From Watersipora subatra (lineage: Eukaryota; Bryozoa; Gymnolaemata; Cheilostomatida; Watersiporidae), in contig NC_088716.1 in the NCBI RefSeq assembly GCF_963576615.1, positions 60,730,228 through 60,794,227 on the forward strand: a stretch of 64,000 nucleotides of DNA, written 5' to 3'. Made by a program: the position numbers and the translations under genes. The notes below the pieces were generated by a model. It had not been told where the DNA came from. It did not search any database and saw only the letters and a list, made by a program, of their open reading frames with translations. Below are positions 63,667-64,000 of the stretch, one piece after another (position 1 is the stretch's first letter; each line of letters opens with the position of its first letter).

Positions 63667-64000
63667 GTATGCGTACCACTCTCGTGTTGCCTTGGACTCT
63701 GGTTGCATTTAACTGTTTCCGTTGAAACAATTTTATATCTGTAGTTTGTATTATACCAGCTGTTTGGCAATGGATATCATGTTTACAACTTGGTGTGATA
63801 CTGGCAGACCAGTTGATGGTAGACAGGTAGTTGTTGGGTTTTTCCAGTTTAATGTTTCTTCTCTGCAAGTCTTTACGTAAACAGTGAATAACTAGCTAAA
63901 AATCACTAGCAATCCATATGAATTGGTGGAGGTAAATCAGAGGGAGGAGGAGATGGGCAGGGAGAGGGAAATTGTACAGACAGCATCAAATAAATGTAAC
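63667..64000 (+). other. Start of the next intron of the PRXL2B-like gene
   Basis: Follows the donor GTATGC at 63667. No further exon of the family was recognised before the window ends. Confidence 0.6.

Overview
The window is nuclear DNA from an invertebrate animal. It holds intron-rich, single-copy metazoan genes with canonical GT-AG introns, a eukaryotic tRNA gene, and many AT-rich satellites, retrotransposons and DNA transposons. Nothing bacterial is present. The phylum cannot be fixed from sequence alone; a lophotrochozoan-like invertebrate is only a guess.

Four host protein genes were rebuilt exon by exon, with reading phase checked at each junction. (1) QRSL1/GatA, minus strand, 11671 down to 51: nine exons, 3' end outside the window. 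It is the mitochondrial glutamyl-tRNA(Gln) amidotransferase A subunit. A tRNA-Ser(GCT) gene and a decayed Copia element lie in its introns. (2) CUL5, plus strand, 21230-38952: 17 exons giving a complete 778-residue cullin-5. (3) UPRT, minus strand, 49957 down to 40202: seven exons giving a complete 252-residue uracil phosphoribosyltransferase homologue, convergent with CUL5. (4) A PRXL2B/selenoprotein-U-family gene, plus strand, from 62278: three exons, then running off the right edge. Its reading frame is open except for one TGA, exactly where relatives carry the first Cys of a redox CxxC motif. This is probably a selenocysteine codon and is the most interesting observation here.

Mobile DNA fills most of the rest. 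It includes two LINE relics (13.8-16.0 kb and 17.2-18.6 kb), the first split by a small MITE with an 8-bp target duplication. A hAT element with a decayed transposase (50129-52841) lies about 170 bp upstream of the UPRT start. A long-arm foldback element with a 9-bp target duplication (54750-55627) looks Mutator-like. A Gypsy-class LTR retrotransposon (56963-61620) has nearly identical 202-bp LTRs and a 5-bp target duplication, but a broken coding region. Several MITE/foldback families, a Harbinger-like MITE, a pogo-like element and about a dozen minisatellites sit in introns.

The four host genes serve unrelated functions (mitochondrial translation, ubiquitin ligation, pyrimidine salvage family, redox/prostanoid family), so no operon or pathway cluster is implied.
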